Shown here: positions 1 through 16,816 of the stretch, in pieces
How positions within the stretch are numbered: the first letter of the stretch is position 1
How the letters are laid out: every line of letters begins with the position of its first letter
Translations under genes and position numbers: made by a program
Assembly (NCBI RefSeq): GCF_016127015.1
Contig: NZ_CP065972.1
Coordinates: 868,001 to 932,000 of the forward strand
Direction: 5' to 3'
From: Corynebacterium tuberculostearicum
GTDB taxonomy: Bacteria; Actinomycetota; Actinomycetes; Mycobacteriales; Mycobacteriaceae
DNA: 64,000 nt
The notes under the pieces: model-generated
What the model was told of the DNA's origin: nothing
Seen by the model: the letters and a program-made list of their open reading frames with translations, nothing else
Databases searched by the model: none

Positions 1-97
1 TTCTAACCCCAGGCGGCGTCGGAACCATGGTGCTGCCAGATGACTATGACAAACACGACTATCCCGAAGGGACCATCTTCAGGAAGGACGATGCAGC

Positions 98-101
<4 letters not shown>
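1..101 (+). CDS. argB: Acetylglutamate kinase, C-terminal end (partial)
   Basis: Only the last 32 codons are in the window; the gene begins upstream. The visible tail ([11 protein letters not shown], then [11 protein letters not shown]) matches the C-terminus I know from corynebacterial N-acetylglutamate kinase, which phosphorylates N-acetylglutamate in the second committed step of arginine synthesis and is the arginine feedback point. Its TGA overlaps the argD ATG by four bases (ATGA), so the two are probably translationally coupled. The identification rests on this tail and on the following argD-F-R-G-H order. Confidence 0.85.
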
Positions 102-2193
<2,092 letters not shown>

Positions 2194-2196
2194 GTA

Positions 2197-2679
2197 ATGA
2201 ACACCCCGACCACCCGCAATGCGCGGCAGGCCAAGATCTTGGAGATTTTGGATCGCAATCGCGTCACCAGCCAGGTGCAACTATCCGAGCTTCTTCTCGC
2301 AGACGGCATCGACATCACCCAAGCCACTTTGTCCCGTGACTTGGATGAGCTGGGGGCGAAGAAGGTAAAGCGCGATGGTGGCCGTTCCTACTACGTGGTC
2401 GGCGGTGAGCTGGAGCAATTTGAAGACCAGGTGGGCGGCCCCCGTGAAAAGCTGCGCCGCATGCTCGATGAGCTGGTGGTATCCCATGATTCTTCCGGCA
2501 ATATAGCTATGCTGCGCACCCCAGCCGGCGCGGCCCAGTATCTTGCCAGCTTTATTGACAGGGTGGGGCTGCGCGACGTCATCGGTTGCATCGCCGGAGA
2601 TGACACCATCTTCGTCTTGGCGCGCGAGGGCGTCTCGGGCGCAGATCTGGCAGTGACACTTACCACGCGGAATATTTAG
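2197..2679 (+). CDS. argR: Arginine repressor
   Basis: 160 residues with the ArgR layout: an N-terminal winged helix (about 1-75, including SQVQLSELL and [14 protein letters not shown]) and a C-terminal oligomerisation and arginine-binding domain (about 85-155, ending [12 protein letters not shown]). In this family the arginine-bound hexamer represses arginine genes. It starts three bases after argF stops, so it is transcribed with the genes it should control. I did not find an ARG box that I would defend. Confidence 0.95.
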   Translation: MNTPTTRNARQAKILEILDRNRVTSQVQLSELLLADGIDITQATLSRDLDELGAKKVKRDGGRSYYVVGGELEQFEDQVGGPREKLRRMLDELVVSHDSSGNIAMLRTPAGAAQYLASFIDRVGLRDVIGCIAGDDTIFVLAREGVSGADLAVTLTTRNI

Positions 2680-2684
2680 ACGGC

Positions 2685-2718
2685 GGTGGTGGCAATTCAC
2701 ACCACCATCGTATATTAT
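2685..2718 (+). promoter_or_regulatory. Hairpin and candidate promoter ahead of argG
   Basis: The argR-argG gap holds a perfect 7-bp inverted repeat (GGTGGTG at 2685-2691, CACCACC at 2700-2706) with no T run after it, then an AT-rich TATATTAT at 2711-2718 that could be a -10 box about 43 bp before the argG ATG. An AAGGAG-type ribosome site sits at about 2747-2753. The hairpin is a plausible operator or weak attenuator. Its function is inferred. Confidence 0.4.
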
Positions 2719-2760
2719 GTACTTAGATGAATTGTTTCCAATAGAACAAGGAGCTTAACC

Positions 2761-3981
2761 ATGTCCGCACGCGTAGTCTTGGCTTACTCTGGTGGCCTTG
2801 ATACTTCCGTTGCCATCCCATACCTAGCAAAAATGACCGGTGGTGACGTTGTCGCCGTTTCCCTGGACTTGGGCCAGGGTGGCGAAGATATGGAATCGGT
2901 TCGCCAGCGTGCACTTGACTGCGGTGCCGTAGAATCCATCGTTATCGATGCCAAGGATGAGTTTGCAGAGGAATACTGCGTTCCCACCATCAAGGCAAAC
3001 GGCATGTACATGAAGCAGTACCCGCTGGTATCGGCTATTTCCCGCCCCCTCATTACCAAGCATTTGGTGAAAGCGGCGCAGGAATTCGGCGGCACCCACG
3101 TCTCCCACGGCTGCACCGGCAAGGGTAATGACCAGGTACGCTTCGAGGTTTCCTTCCGTGCGCAGGATCCTTCCCTCGAAATCATTGCCCCTGCACGCGA
3201 TTATGCCTGGACCCGCGATAAGGCTATCGCCTTCGCGGAAGAGATCAACCTGCCGATTGAGCAGTCCGCTTCCTCGCCATTTTCCATCGATCAGAACCTG
3301 TGGGGTCGCGCGGTAGAGACCGGTTTCCTTGAGGATCTGTGGAACCCGCCAACGAAGGATCTCTATGCCTATACCGAAGACCCGAGCCTGGGTAATGCCC
3401 CGGATGAAATCATCATCTCCTTTGAGAAGGGCATCCCGGTGGCAGTTGATGGCCAGAAGATGTCCCCGCTGCAGATTATTGAAGAGGTCAACCGCCGCGC
3501 CGGTGCGCAGGGCATTGGCCGTCTGGATATGGTGGAGGACCGCTTGGTAGGCATTAAGTCCCGTGAGGTCTATGAGGCTCCGGGCGCCATGGTCCTCATC
3601 CAGGCCCACGAGGCGCTGGAGGATGTCACCGTGGAGCGCGAGTTGGCCCGCTACAAGCGCTTGACCGATGCCCGCTGGTCCGAAGAGGTCTATGACGGTC
3701 TCTGGCACTCGCCGCTGAAGCGTTCTCTGGATGCCTTCGTTGAGGAGTCCCAGGAAAACGTCACTGGCGATATCCGCCTGAGCATGCATGCCGGTACCGC
3801 CACGGTCACTGGGCGCCGTTCCGGTCAGTCGTTGTACTCCTTTGACCTGGCTACTTATGACACTGGCGATACCTTCGACCAGACCGCAGCTAAGGGCTTT
3901 GTGCAGCTGCACGGCCTGTCCACCCAGATCTCCAACCAGCGTGACCGCGACGGCGGTTTCCCCACCAGCGCGCAGAAGTAG
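2761..3981 (+). CDS. argG: Argininosuccinate synthase
   Basis: 406 residues, typical. It joins citrulline and aspartate with ATP hydrolysis to AMP. The N-type ATP-pyrophosphatase P-loop SGGLDTS is at 10-16, and STCGTGKGNDQ-like family signature [13 protein letters not shown] follows at about 119-131. It is preceded by a strong ribosome site (AAGGAG) and its own probable promoter, and is followed after six bases by argH. Confidence 0.97.
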   Translation: MSARVVLAYSGGLDTSVAIPYLAKMTGGDVVAVSLDLGQGGEDMESVRQRALDCGAVESIVIDAKDEFAEEYCVPTIKANGMYMKQYPLVSAISRPLITKHLVKAAQEFGGTHVSHGCTGKGNDQVRFEVSFRAQDPSLEIIAPARDYAWTRDKAIAFAEEINLPIEQSASSPFSIDQNLWGRAVETGFLEDLWNPPTKDLYAYTEDPSLGNAPDEIIISFEKGIPVAVDGQKMSPLQIIEEVNRRAGAQGIGRLDMVEDRLVGIKSREVYEAPGAMVLIQAHEALEDVTVERELARYKRLTDARWSEEVYDGLWHSPLKRSLDAFVEESQENVTGDIRLSMHAGTATVTGRRSGQSLYSFDLATYDTGDTFDQTAAKGFVQLHGLSTQISNQRDRDGGFPTSAQK

Positions 3982-5418
<1,437 letters not shown>

Positions 5419-5435
5419 TTCTCGGGGCTCTTTAA

Positions 5436-5470
5436 AACCGCATGGTCGCTGGCCATGCGGTTCTTTTATA
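5436..5470 (+). terminator. Rho-independent terminator of the arg operon
   Basis: A perfect 10-bp stem (AACCGCATGG at 5436-5445, CCATGCGGTT at 5453-5462), a 7-nt loop, then CTTTTAT. It lies just after argH. Confidence 0.9.
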
Positions 5471-5636
5471 TCTCGCTGCGGGGGTGGGAGATTGACCCCC
5501 ATCCCCAACCTGTCAGCTGCGTTGTTGAACACAATGGGGGTAGTGGTGACATGGGTAACAATGTGGTCCGTTAGTATTCTTGCAGAGAATGTGACCTAAC
5601 AGACTCATTCATCGTAATGAAAGGACGATCTCTCCT

Positions 5637-7154
5637 ATGACAGTAAATTCGCCCCCGCCCACAGCGGGGCCGCACGAGAACGAGAAAGCGGTCTACGCCT
5701 CAGAAGACCACGGTCTGCAAAAGGGAATGGGCAATCGCCAGCTGCAGATGATCGCCATCGGTTCTGCCATCGGTACCGGTCTTCTTCTGGGCACCGGAAG
5801 TCGTTTGCAAGACGCCGGACCGTTTCTCGCGGTGCTCTATCTTATTTGTGGCTTCTTCGGCTATATCATCCTGCGTTCTCTTGGCGAGCTCATCGTCTAC
5901 CGCCCCAGCTCCGGCTCCTTCGTTTCCTATGCCCGCGAGTTTTACGGCGAGAAGACCGCCTTTGTTACCGGCTGGTTGTACTGGGGAAATTGGGCCATGA
6001 CCCTGGTGGCGGATGGCACAGCCGTAGCTATCTACATCAAATGGTTTAGCCAATACACGTCGTGGCTCGATTCCGTTCCGCAGTGGGCACTTGCCCTCGT
6101 AGTTATCTGCGGCATCCTGGTATTCAATATGCTCTCGGTGAAGATCTTCGGCGAGCTGGAGTATTGGTTCTCGCTGATTAAGATTGTTGCATTGATCATC
6201 TTCATGCTGGTGGCCATCGGCGTCCTCATCTTCGGCCACCCGAGTGGCGACCCGACCGGCTTTAGTCTCATTTCTGACTATGGCGGCTGGTTGCCCAATG
6301 GCCTCATGCCTGCCGTCATTGTGGTCCAAGGTGTCGTCTTTGCCTACGCCGGTATTGAGCTCGTTGGAACCACCTCCGGTGAGACTAAAGATGTAGAAAA
6401 GCACATCCCGCGTGCGGTCAATAACGTGCTGCTGCGCATCCTGGTTTTCTACTTCGGGTCCGTGCTGCTGCTCACGCTCGTGCTGCCGTACACCACTTAC
6501 GTCGCTGACGTGTCGCCATTTGTGACCTTCTTTGAATCCCTCGGTGTAGGTGTGGCGGCCCCGATTTTCCAGCTTGTCGTTATCACCGCTGCGATTTCCT
6601 CGCTCAACGCCGGCTTGTATTCCACCGGCCGCATTATGTACAACATGTCCACCTCCGGCTCCGGCCCGAAGTTTGGCGCTCGCATGTCCAAGTCTGGTGT
6701 TCCCTACGGCGGCATCGTCATGGCGGCCTTGGTGGGCTTGGTAGGCGTCTTCCTCAACTATGTGGTGCCGGAGATGGCGTTTGAAATCGTGCTCAACCTG
6801 GCAGCCTTGGGCACATTGGCGTCCTGGGCGGCAGTTGCGCTCTCGCACCTCAAGTTTGTGCGCCTGGCCAAGAGCGGAAGCTACACGCGACCGGGATACC
6901 GCTCGCCGTTTGGCGAAGGCGGAGACTGGGCCGTGCTCATCTTCATTGGCCTGGTCATTGTTCTGATGGCCTTTGATTATCCAATCGGTACCTATGCGCT
7001 GGCATCCACTCTGCTCCTCGTTCCGGTCTTTATGGCAATGTGGTACGCATGGCGCGACCGCATCCGTACTATCGCGGAAGAGAGGAAGGCGAAGCATCTG
7101 CCAACCTCCAGCTTCCCGGCCGCACCGCAAACAGACCTTCACCCAAAGAAATAG
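5637..7154 (+). CDS. Amino-acid permease, AnsP/CycA-like (APC family)
   Basis: 505 residues with about 12 hydrophobic segments; an inner-membrane proton-coupled amino-acid carrier by family. The AAT-subfamily N-terminal signature is clear: QMIAIGSAIGTGLLLGTG (about 38-55), then RSLGELIVYRPSSGSF. It most resembles asparagine/GABA-type permeases. The gene lies 12 bp ahead of ornithine cyclodeaminase, so ornithine, or arginine feeding into ornithine, is a sensible substrate, but that is context only. The 218-bp gap upstream holds the argH terminator and a G-rich hairpin near 5479-5500. A ribosome site AAAGGAC precedes the ATG. Confidence 0.85.
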   Translation: MTVNSPPPTAGPHENEKAVYASEDHGLQKGMGNRQLQMIAIGSAIGTGLLLGTGSRLQDAGPFLAVLYLICGFFGYIILRSLGELIVYRPSSGSFVSYAREFYGEKTAFVTGWLYWGNWAMTLVADGTAVAIYIKWFSQYTSWLDSVPQWALALVVICGILVFNMLSVKIFGELEYWFSLIKIVALIIFMLVAIGVLIFGHPSGDPTGFSLISDYGGWLPNGLMPAVIVVQGVVFAYAGIELVGTTSGETKDVEKHIPRAVNNVLLRILVFYFGSVLLLTLVLPYTTYVADVSPFVTFFESLGVGVAAPIFQLVVITAAISSLNAGLYSTGRIMYNMSTSGSGPKFGARMSKSGVPYGGIVMAALVGLVGVFLNYVVPEMAFEIVLNLAALGTLASWAAVALSHLKFVRLAKSGSYTRPGYRSPFGEGGDWAVLIFIGLVIVLMAFDYPIGTYALASTLLLVPVFMAMWYAWRDRIRTIAEERKAKHLPTSSFPAAPQTDLHPKK

Positions 7155-7166
7155 AAAGGAACTTTT

Positions 7167-8204
7167 ATGAACCACGCAGTTAAGTTCGTAGACGTAGAAA
7201 ATATGGCGCGCTGGATTCAGCGCGAGGGCGTTGAAAACATCATTACCGGAATGGTGGATTACCTCGAGGCTGACTACCGCGAGTGGGAGCGCTTTGACAA
7301 GATTCCGCGCGTTGCTTCCCACACCCCGTTCGGAGTCATTGAGCTTATGCCTACGTCCAACGGAAAGGAGTACTCCTTCAAGTACGTCAACGGTCACCCG
7401 TCCAATCCGGCCCGTGGTTTCCAGACCGTTACTGCCTTTGGCGTGCTTGCCGACGTCGACAATGGTTACCCCACCTTCGAAGCCGAGATGACGCTGCTTA
7501 CCGCACTGCGTACCGCCGCGACCTCCGCCATGGTGGCAAAGCACTTGGCACGCAAGGATTCCAAGCGCATGGCCATGGTCGGTGCCGGCTCCCAGTCCGA
7601 GTTCCAGGCGCTTGGCTTCCGCGGCGTTATGGGAATTGAGGACATTACCATCTATGACATCGACCCTGAGGCGGTAGAAAAGTTCAAGCGCAACTTGGAG
7701 CCACTGGGCTTTAATATCACTGCTTGTTCCAGCGTCGACGAGGCGGTTTTGGGTGCAGACATCATCACCACCTGTACCGCAGACAAGGCTCAGAACCAGA
7801 TCCTGGCTGAGCGCCACGTCGCCCCAGGCGTCCACCTCAATGCCGTTGGCGGTGACTGCCCGGGTAAGACCGAGCTGGAGAGCTCCATCTTGGACAAGTC
7901 CAAGGTCTTCGTGGAGTTCCCAGAGCAGACCCGCATCGAAGGTGAAATCCAGCAGAAGCCGGAAGACTTCCCGGTCGTCGAGTTCTACCAGGTACTCACC
8001 GGCCAGGCCACTGGCCGCGATGACGACGAGCAGATTACCCTCTTCGACGATGTCGGATTCGCTATCAACGACTTCTCCGCGCTGCGTTACCTGCGCGATT
8101 CCGTCAAGGGCACGGACTTGGAGTCCGAGATCGACATCATCGCCAACCCGGATGACCCGAAGGATCTCTTCTCCCTGGTTGCTAACGTTCCGTCCCTGCT
8201 CTAA
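7167..8204 (+). CDS. ocd: Ornithine cyclodeaminase
   Basis: 345 residues. It converts L-ornithine to L-proline and ammonia using bound NAD(H). Family signs are the long N-terminal substrate domain with YSFKYVNGHPSNP (69-81) and the Rossmann loop VGAGSQSEFQALG (about 138-150), then DIDPEAVEKF after the second strand, as expected for NAD binding. It resembles the ornithine cyclodeaminases of C. glutamicum and pseudomonads more than alanine dehydrogenase-type mu-crystallins. It pairs with the permease upstream (AAAGGAAC ribosome site) and probably shares its transcript. Confidence 0.88.
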   Translation: MNHAVKFVDVENMARWIQREGVENIITGMVDYLEADYREWERFDKIPRVASHTPFGVIELMPTSNGKEYSFKYVNGHPSNPARGFQTVTAFGVLADVDNGYPTFEAEMTLLTALRTAATSAMVAKHLARKDSKRMAMVGAGSQSEFQALGFRGVMGIEDITIYDIDPEAVEKFKRNLEPLGFNITACSSVDEAVLGADIITTCTADKAQNQILAERHVAPGVHLNAVGGDCPGKTELESSILDKSKVFVEFPEQTRIEGEIQQKPEDFPVVEFYQVLTGQATGRDDDEQITLFDDVGFAINDFSALRYLRDSVKGTDLESEIDIIANPDDPKDLFSLVANVPSLL

Positions 8205-8260
8205 GTAGAAGGTGGGGTAGAGGGATCCAACTTCTTCCTCTACCCGCTAAGATAAGACGC

Positions 8261-8434
8261 ATGAGTCTTGACCCGAAGTTGCTAGAGGTCCTTGTCTGTC
8301 CGCAAGACAAGGGCCCTTTGACATATCTGGAAGATAAACAGGTCCTCGTCAACGAGCGGCTGGGCATTGCCTATCCCATTGAGGATGACATCCCAGTCAT
8401 GCTTGTAGACCACGCCCAGAAATGGCCAGCTTAA
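8261..8434 (+). CDS. Trm112/YcaR-like small protein (UPF0434)
   Basis: 57 residues. The sequence runs [20 protein letters not shown], then [20 protein letters not shown], which is the Trm112/YcaR fold pattern. In eukaryotes and archaea Trm112 is an activating partner of methyltransferases; the bacterial role is unclear. Usual family members carry CPxCKG-type cysteine pairs; here only C13 remains, so zinc binding is probably lost. The gene ends 23 bp before tyrS. Its presence shows that tyrS cannot start at the in-frame ATG at 8422. Confidence 0.8.
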   Translation: MSLDPKLLEVLVCPQDKGPLTYLEDKQVLVNERLGIAYPIEDDIPVMLVDHAQKWPA

Positions 8435-8457
8435 CTTCGACTTTTAGAAAGACCCCC

Positions 8458-9717
8458 ATGAATATCATCGATGAACTGCAATGGCGCGGACTGATCAATC
8501 AGTCCACCGATCTTGAGGCCCTGCGCGAGGCATGTGAGAACCCCATCGCGCTGTACTGTGGGTTCGACCCCACGGGCGACTCCCTCCATGCAGGCCACTT
8601 GGTCCCACTTATCATGCTGCGCCGCTTCCAAAACGCCGGCCACCACCCAATCGCATTGGCGGGTGGCGCAACTGGTTTCATCGGCGATCCGCGCGACGTT
8701 GGCGAGCGTTCTATGCTGAGCGAGGAAGATTTGGCCCATAACCTCGAGGCCATCAAGGGGCAGCTGCGTCGGTTCATCGACTTCGATGGCGAGCAGGCTG
8801 CCACCATGGTCAATAATGCCGATTGGACCATGAACATGTCCGTTATCGAATTCTTGCGTGACGTGGGAAAGAACTTCTCCCTTAACACGATGCTGGATCG
8901 CGATACCGTCAAGCGGCGCCTCGAGGGCGACGGCATTTCTTATACCGAGTTCTCTTACATGCTCCTGCAGTCCAATGACTTCGTGCAGCTTCGCCGCGAG
9001 CGCGATTGCGTATTGCAGATCGGCGGCGGTGATCAGTGGGGCAACATCGTCTCTGGCGTTGACCTAAACCGTCGTATTGATGGCGCCAAGGTACATGGTC
9101 TTACGGTGCCGCTGGTCACCGACGCCTCCGGCCAGAAGTTCGGCAAGTCCACCGGCGGCGGAAAGCTATGGCTTGATCCGGAAAAGACGTCCGCATACTC
9201 CTGGTACCAGTACTTCCTTAATGCCGGTGACTCTGTGGTCATCGACTACTTGCGCTGGTTTACCTTCTTGACGCAGGAGGAAATCGCCGAATACGAGCGC
9301 GCGGTGGAAGAACAGCCTTATAAGCGCGCGGCTCAGCGTCGCCTGGCTCAAGAGATGACCGATCTGGTTCACGGTAAAGAGGCAACCAAGGCTGTCGAGC
9401 TTGCCGCTCAGGCGCTATTCGGTAAGGCGGAACTTTCTGAGCTTGATGAGAAAACCCTTGCCGGCGCACTTTCTGAAACGACTGTCGCGGACATTGCCGC
9501 CGGTGAACCGCGCACCATTGTTGACCTTTTGGTGGCTAGCGGTTTGGCCGATTCCAAGGGTGCTGCTCGCCGCACCATCAAGGAAGGCGGCGCCTACGTC
9601 AATAACCAGCGCATCGAATCGGCAGAGTGGGAGCCGTCTGCGGAAGACCTTCTGCACGGCAGCTGGCTCGTTCTGCGCCGAGGCAAGAAGAACTTCGCTG
9701 GTGCCAAGTTGAGCTAA
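8458..9717 (+). CDS. tyrS: Tyrosyl-tRNA synthetase
   Basis: 419 residues from the ATG at 8458. A longer frame opens at 8422 but would overlap the small gene upstream, and family proteins begin like [12 protein letters not shown]. Class-I synthetase signatures: HAGH (HIGH box) at 44-47 and KFGKS near 230. A C-terminal S4 RNA-binding domain covers about 350-415 ([17 protein letters not shown]). It charges tRNA-Tyr in the cytosol. A terminator follows. Confidence 0.97.
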   Translation: MNIIDELQWRGLINQSTDLEALREACENPIALYCGFDPTGDSLHAGHLVPLIMLRRFQNAGHHPIALAGGATGFIGDPRDVGERSMLSEEDLAHNLEAIKGQLRRFIDFDGEQAATMVNNADWTMNMSVIEFLRDVGKNFSLNTMLDRDTVKRRLEGDGISYTEFSYMLLQSNDFVQLRRERDCVLQIGGGDQWGNIVSGVDLNRRIDGAKVHGLTVPLVTDASGQKFGKSTGGGKLWLDPEKTSAYSWYQYFLNAGDSVVIDYLRWFTFLTQEEIAEYERAVEEQPYKRAAQRRLAQEMTDLVHGKEATKAVELAAQALFGKAELSELDEKTLAGALSETTVADIAAGEPRTIVDLLVASGLADSKGAARRTIKEGGAYVNNQRIESAEWEPSAEDLLHGSWLVLRRGKKNFAGAKLS

Positions 9718-9727
9718 AGAGCAGTAG

Positions 9728-9775
9728 ATGACGTCCGTTCCACGTGTTGGAAGGACGTCATTTATCATTTTTGTA
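9728..9775 (+). terminator. Terminator after tyrS
   Basis: A 9-bp perfect stem (ATGACGTCC at 9728-9736, GGACGTCAT at 9753-9761), followed by TTATCATTTTTGT. Confidence 0.85.
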
Positions 9776-9890
9776 CTCTGTCCTGCGGGTTTGTGTTGTT
9801 TGGTTGTGGTGGACTACATTAACCCAAGTCGCCGCGAGGTAGCCGGTTGGTTACTTTTAAGCGAATTTTGTGCGGACTTGGTTCGATGAT

Positions 9891-9919
9891 TTGACTTGGT
9901 TCATTTGGTTGGGTAAGTT
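9891..9919 (+). promoter_or_regulatory. rRNA operon promoter
   Basis: TTGACT at 9891-9896 and TAAGTT at 9914-9919 with a 17-bp spacer, about 440 bp before the 16S gene. It is the best promoter match in the 640-bp gap between tyrS and 16S. The rest of the gap is a G/T-rich leader with boxA and no gene that I can support. Further promoters may exist upstream. Confidence 0.65.
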
Positions 9920-9976
9920 TGTACGAGCCGCCAACGAGAGGTTAACGGGAAGTTAATTTTCTTGTGGTGTGTGGAT

Positions 9977-10009
9977 GATGTTTGAGAACTCAATAGTGTG
10001 CCAATGTAC
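9977..10009 (+). promoter_or_regulatory. rrn antitermination element (boxA-type) in the leader
   Basis: TTGAGAACTCAATAGTGTG within 9981-10000 is the conserved actinobacterial rrn leader element bound by Nus factors. A related copy (GTGAGAACTGTATAGTGGA) occurs at about 12169-12187, ahead of the 23S gene. Confidence 0.75.
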
Positions 10010-10357
10010 TTTTTATTTTTTGTGTGCATGGTTGTGTGTTGATTGGTTTGTCTGCCAATGAGCCTTTAGGTGGTTTGTTGGTTGGTGTGTGCCGGTTGGG
10101 TATGTGGAATACGTACCTTATTTGAATGCTGTTTGGTGTTTCGGCTGCATTGAGATGGATTGGTTGGCATGTGATTGTGTTTACCTTTTTTGGTTTCCTC
10201 TTTTTTGACCCCGTCGGGTTGAGGGAACTTTTTTCTTTGTAGTAATTTTTTGGACGCCAGCATAGACTTCGAGTTTTGTGCTTGTGGTTTGTGGTGGTTT
10301 GTTCTTTTGTTGGGTTTCGGGCTTTTCACGGCCTGTTTCGGATTTTTTCTGGAATTT

Positions 10358-11875
<1,518 letters not shown>

Positions 11876-12329
11876 TAAGGAGCTTTTATTATTCGGGTGC
11901 AGTTGCACCCTTGGTTGGTTGAGTATGCGAGTGTCATGCTGCCGACCTTTTGTGAAAATTGTCCGGGTGAAACACACGCTTAAGAGACAAAATCCAAGTG
12001 TTTGAATGGCGCTTTGTGACACACGGTGTCTGTGCACAGTAGTAAAAGTAAATTGTTTGTATGTTGGTGCATTGTTGGGTGTCTGGGGCATTATTCCCCT
12101 TTTTTGTGTGCCTGACCATTATTCTTGTTGACACTGTGTGTGTTGGCTGGGTGTGGTTGGGGTGTTGTGTGAGAACTGTATAGTGGACGCGAGCATTAAA
12201 CACATCAGATGGATTGCATTTGTGTGGTTTGTTTGTGTGTGTTTGTGTGATTTCTTTTTTCTTTAGTCAATTTTTTGTCAAGTTCACTTGTGTGGCCACT
12301 GCGTGCATTTTTTGTGTGTGGTGGTTTGT
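11876..12329 (+). other. 16S-23S spacer without tRNA
   Basis: About 454 bp. I see no cloverleaf. It contains the second boxA-like element (about 12169-12187) and a very GT-rich end. The last bases (GTGTGTGGTGGTTTGTGTG, about 12315-12333) are complementary to CAACAAACACCAACACAC just after the 23S gene, the expected processing stem around 23S rRNA. A spacer lacking tRNA is usual in Corynebacterium. Confidence 0.8.
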
Positions 12330-15404
<3,075 letters not shown>

Positions 15405-15537
15405 ACTGGTATAACTCAACAAAAACAACAAAGAAGAAGAAGAATAGTCACTGTCGTGACCGCGTCCACTATGCAGTATCTGACACAACACCCACCCCAG
15501 GTGGGCACCCAAAAGTAAGGGTTTGTGCTTCGCATGT

Positions 15538-15658
15538 TTGTCGGTGGTCAATAGCTGCAGGGAAACGCCCGGTCCCATTCCGAACCCGGAAGCTAAGCCT
15601 GCACACGCTGATGGTACTGCAACCGGGAGGTTGTGGGAGAGTAAGTCACCGCCGACAC
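15538..15658 (+). rRNA. rrf: 5S ribosomal RNA
   Basis: Conserved core GGTCCCATTCCGAACCCGGAAGC-like sequence (CCATTCCGAACCCGGAAGC near 15575-15593) and closing helix TGTCGGTGG / CCGCCGACA. About 121 nt. It lies about 130 bp after 23S. Confidence 0.95.
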
Positions 15659-15687
15659 CAAACAACACAACAAAATACAGAAACAAT

Positions 15688-15755
15688 GAAGCCGTAGAAG
15701 ACAACGGACACCACAAAGTGCCGGAGTCTCCTACGGCTTCTTTCGTGTTTTTACC
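15688..15755 (+). terminator. rRNA operon terminator
   Basis: Perfect 10-bp stem GAAGCCGTAG (15688-15697) / CTACGGCTTC (15731-15740) with a long loop, followed by TTTCGTGTTTTT. Confidence 0.85.
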
Positions 15756-15827
15756 TCGATTGCCCGGCAGTCCAGCTTAAGGACTATTCTGACCTAATCG
15801 GACACGGTAGACAGCTATCTTGAATGG

Positions 15828-15876
15828 CAGTTTGCCCTGAACGTCAGTTCATTATGATCTCTCGAAGGGCAAACTG
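15828..15876. repeat. 11-bp inverted repeat downstream of the rRNA operon
   Basis: CAGTTTGCCCT (15828-15838) and AGGGCAAACTG (15866-15876) are perfect inverted copies 27 nt apart, with a small GAAC/GTTC stem inside. No T run follows. It could be an operator, a transcript hairpin or the footprint of a lost element. Confidence 0.6.
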
Positions 15877-15937
15877 TTTGTTGCATCTTCGCTACACTTA
15901 CCCACTCGATAGTTTGGGAGGAAATTCATGTGGTTCG

Positions 15938-16330
15938 ATGGCTATCATCAGCAATTTGGAAGACGCCTGGAAGAGTTTCACGCGGCGCGATTCCTGCGAT
16001 GCTCGCGGAGCTCTCGCCGGAGCAAGAAGAGCAAATCCCCAGGGTGCCAAAGAATTTCCGTTCGACGCGGTGTTAGACGTCTTAAACTCCAAGCACAGCT
16101 ACGAAGACAAGGTTTCCCGAATACTGGCTATCAGCGGTACATGGATGAATGCTGCTTCTGATAGCCAGTGGGCACTAGGCCCATTGAGGAGCACAGCATA
16201 TTCTGTACGGGTAGGCATAGGCGTTAGATGGGGTGTGATTGCATTCTCACCACTATTGAATGTCGCAGGAGACCTTATTGGTGCGTATCCCACTTGGTCA
16301 GGTGTGCTCAGGGAATTCGCTCAGAATTAA
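15938..16330 (+). CDS. Hypothetical protein, unknown family
   Basis: 130 residues from the ATG at 15938 (MAIISNLEDAWKSF). I recognise no domain. The middle (KEFPFDAVLDVLNSKHSYED) looks like ordinary protein, with a possible small amphipathic C-terminal part. The same frame opens further upstream at 15824, but that would read through the inverted repeat. The best ribosome site (GGGAGG at 15916-15921) is spaced for an ATG at 15928 in a different frame, which yields only 77 Arg/Ser-rich codons. The mismatch between ribosome site and best frame suggests either a weak start or an old frameshift. Confidence 0.4.
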   Translation: MAIISNLEDAWKSFTRRDSCDARGALAGARRANPQGAKEFPFDAVLDVLNSKHSYEDKVSRILAISGTWMNAASDSQWALGPLRSTAYSVRVGIGVRWGVIAFSPLLNVAGDLIGAYPTWSGVLREFAQN

Positions 16331-16377
16331 GAATTTAGCCGTGACCATTTTTCGCAGCGTCTTAAGGAGATTTAGCG

Positions 16378-16737
16378 GTGTCTGACTTCTCTTCTGGAAG
16401 ACCGGTAGATGCTTCTGGAACTAGAGTCTTATTCGGTATCGGCACTGCGCTGCCGGACTATTTTCTTTTTGCTATTTCGTGTGAAGATGGCAGTGAGGGC
16501 TGGTGGGACGTTGCGACAAGCGTGGTTTTGAATGCGTTTGCGGTGGTGCTTCTCTATTGGGCTTCGTTGAGGAAGTCATGGCGTCGTCAAGCGCTGTGGG
16601 GCCTACTATTTGTTGTCTACGGCATTCTAGGCGCGCTGTTTGTTCCTAGTGGTAGCAGCCGCTTTTCTACGGCGTGTGTTTGGATTGTTGTGATGATCAA
16701 TGTTTGGGTAGCGCTGCGGCAGCCCGTCAGGATCTAA
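16378..16737 (+). CDS. Small membrane protein, unknown
   Basis: 119 residues, GTG start with AAGGAGA at 16364-16370. Three to four hydrophobic segments: about 17-34, 44-62 (TSVVLNAFAVVLLYWAS), 72-90 and 98-113. A short charged loop (RKSWRRQ) fits the positive-inside rule. No family recognised. It is followed by a fresh start region before the TPR gene, so it is probably a stand-alone gene or paired with the unknown gene upstream. Confidence 0.6.
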   Translation: MSDFSSGRPVDASGTRVLFGIGTALPDYFLFAISCEDGSEGWWDVATSVVLNAFAVVLLYWASLRKSWRRQALWGLLFVVYGILGALFVPSGSSRFSTACVWIVVMINVWVALRQPVRI

Positions 16738-16816
16738 ATTCCGGCTTTTTGTTTGTGGGCTGTAGAATAGGGCGGGTATTTCTGTGCTAGTTCCAACCAA
16801 GAAAGGGTAGGGCTGA

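Noticed and set aside
5700..7835. A 711-codon open frame on the minus strand across the permease and ornithine cyclodeaminase genes
   Set aside because: It is fully antisense to two well-supported genes, has no family-like motifs, and its composition (His/Gln/Arg/Asp-rich) is what codon-position bias gives on the opposite strand.
8422..8457. Earlier in-frame ATG for tyrS
   Set aside because: It overlaps the end of the small Trm112-like gene and adds residues not seen in the family.
15928..16161. 77-codon frame with the better ribosome site ahead of the unknown gene
   Set aside because: Arg/Ser-rich, no protein-like pattern; kept only as a remark in the finding on this region.
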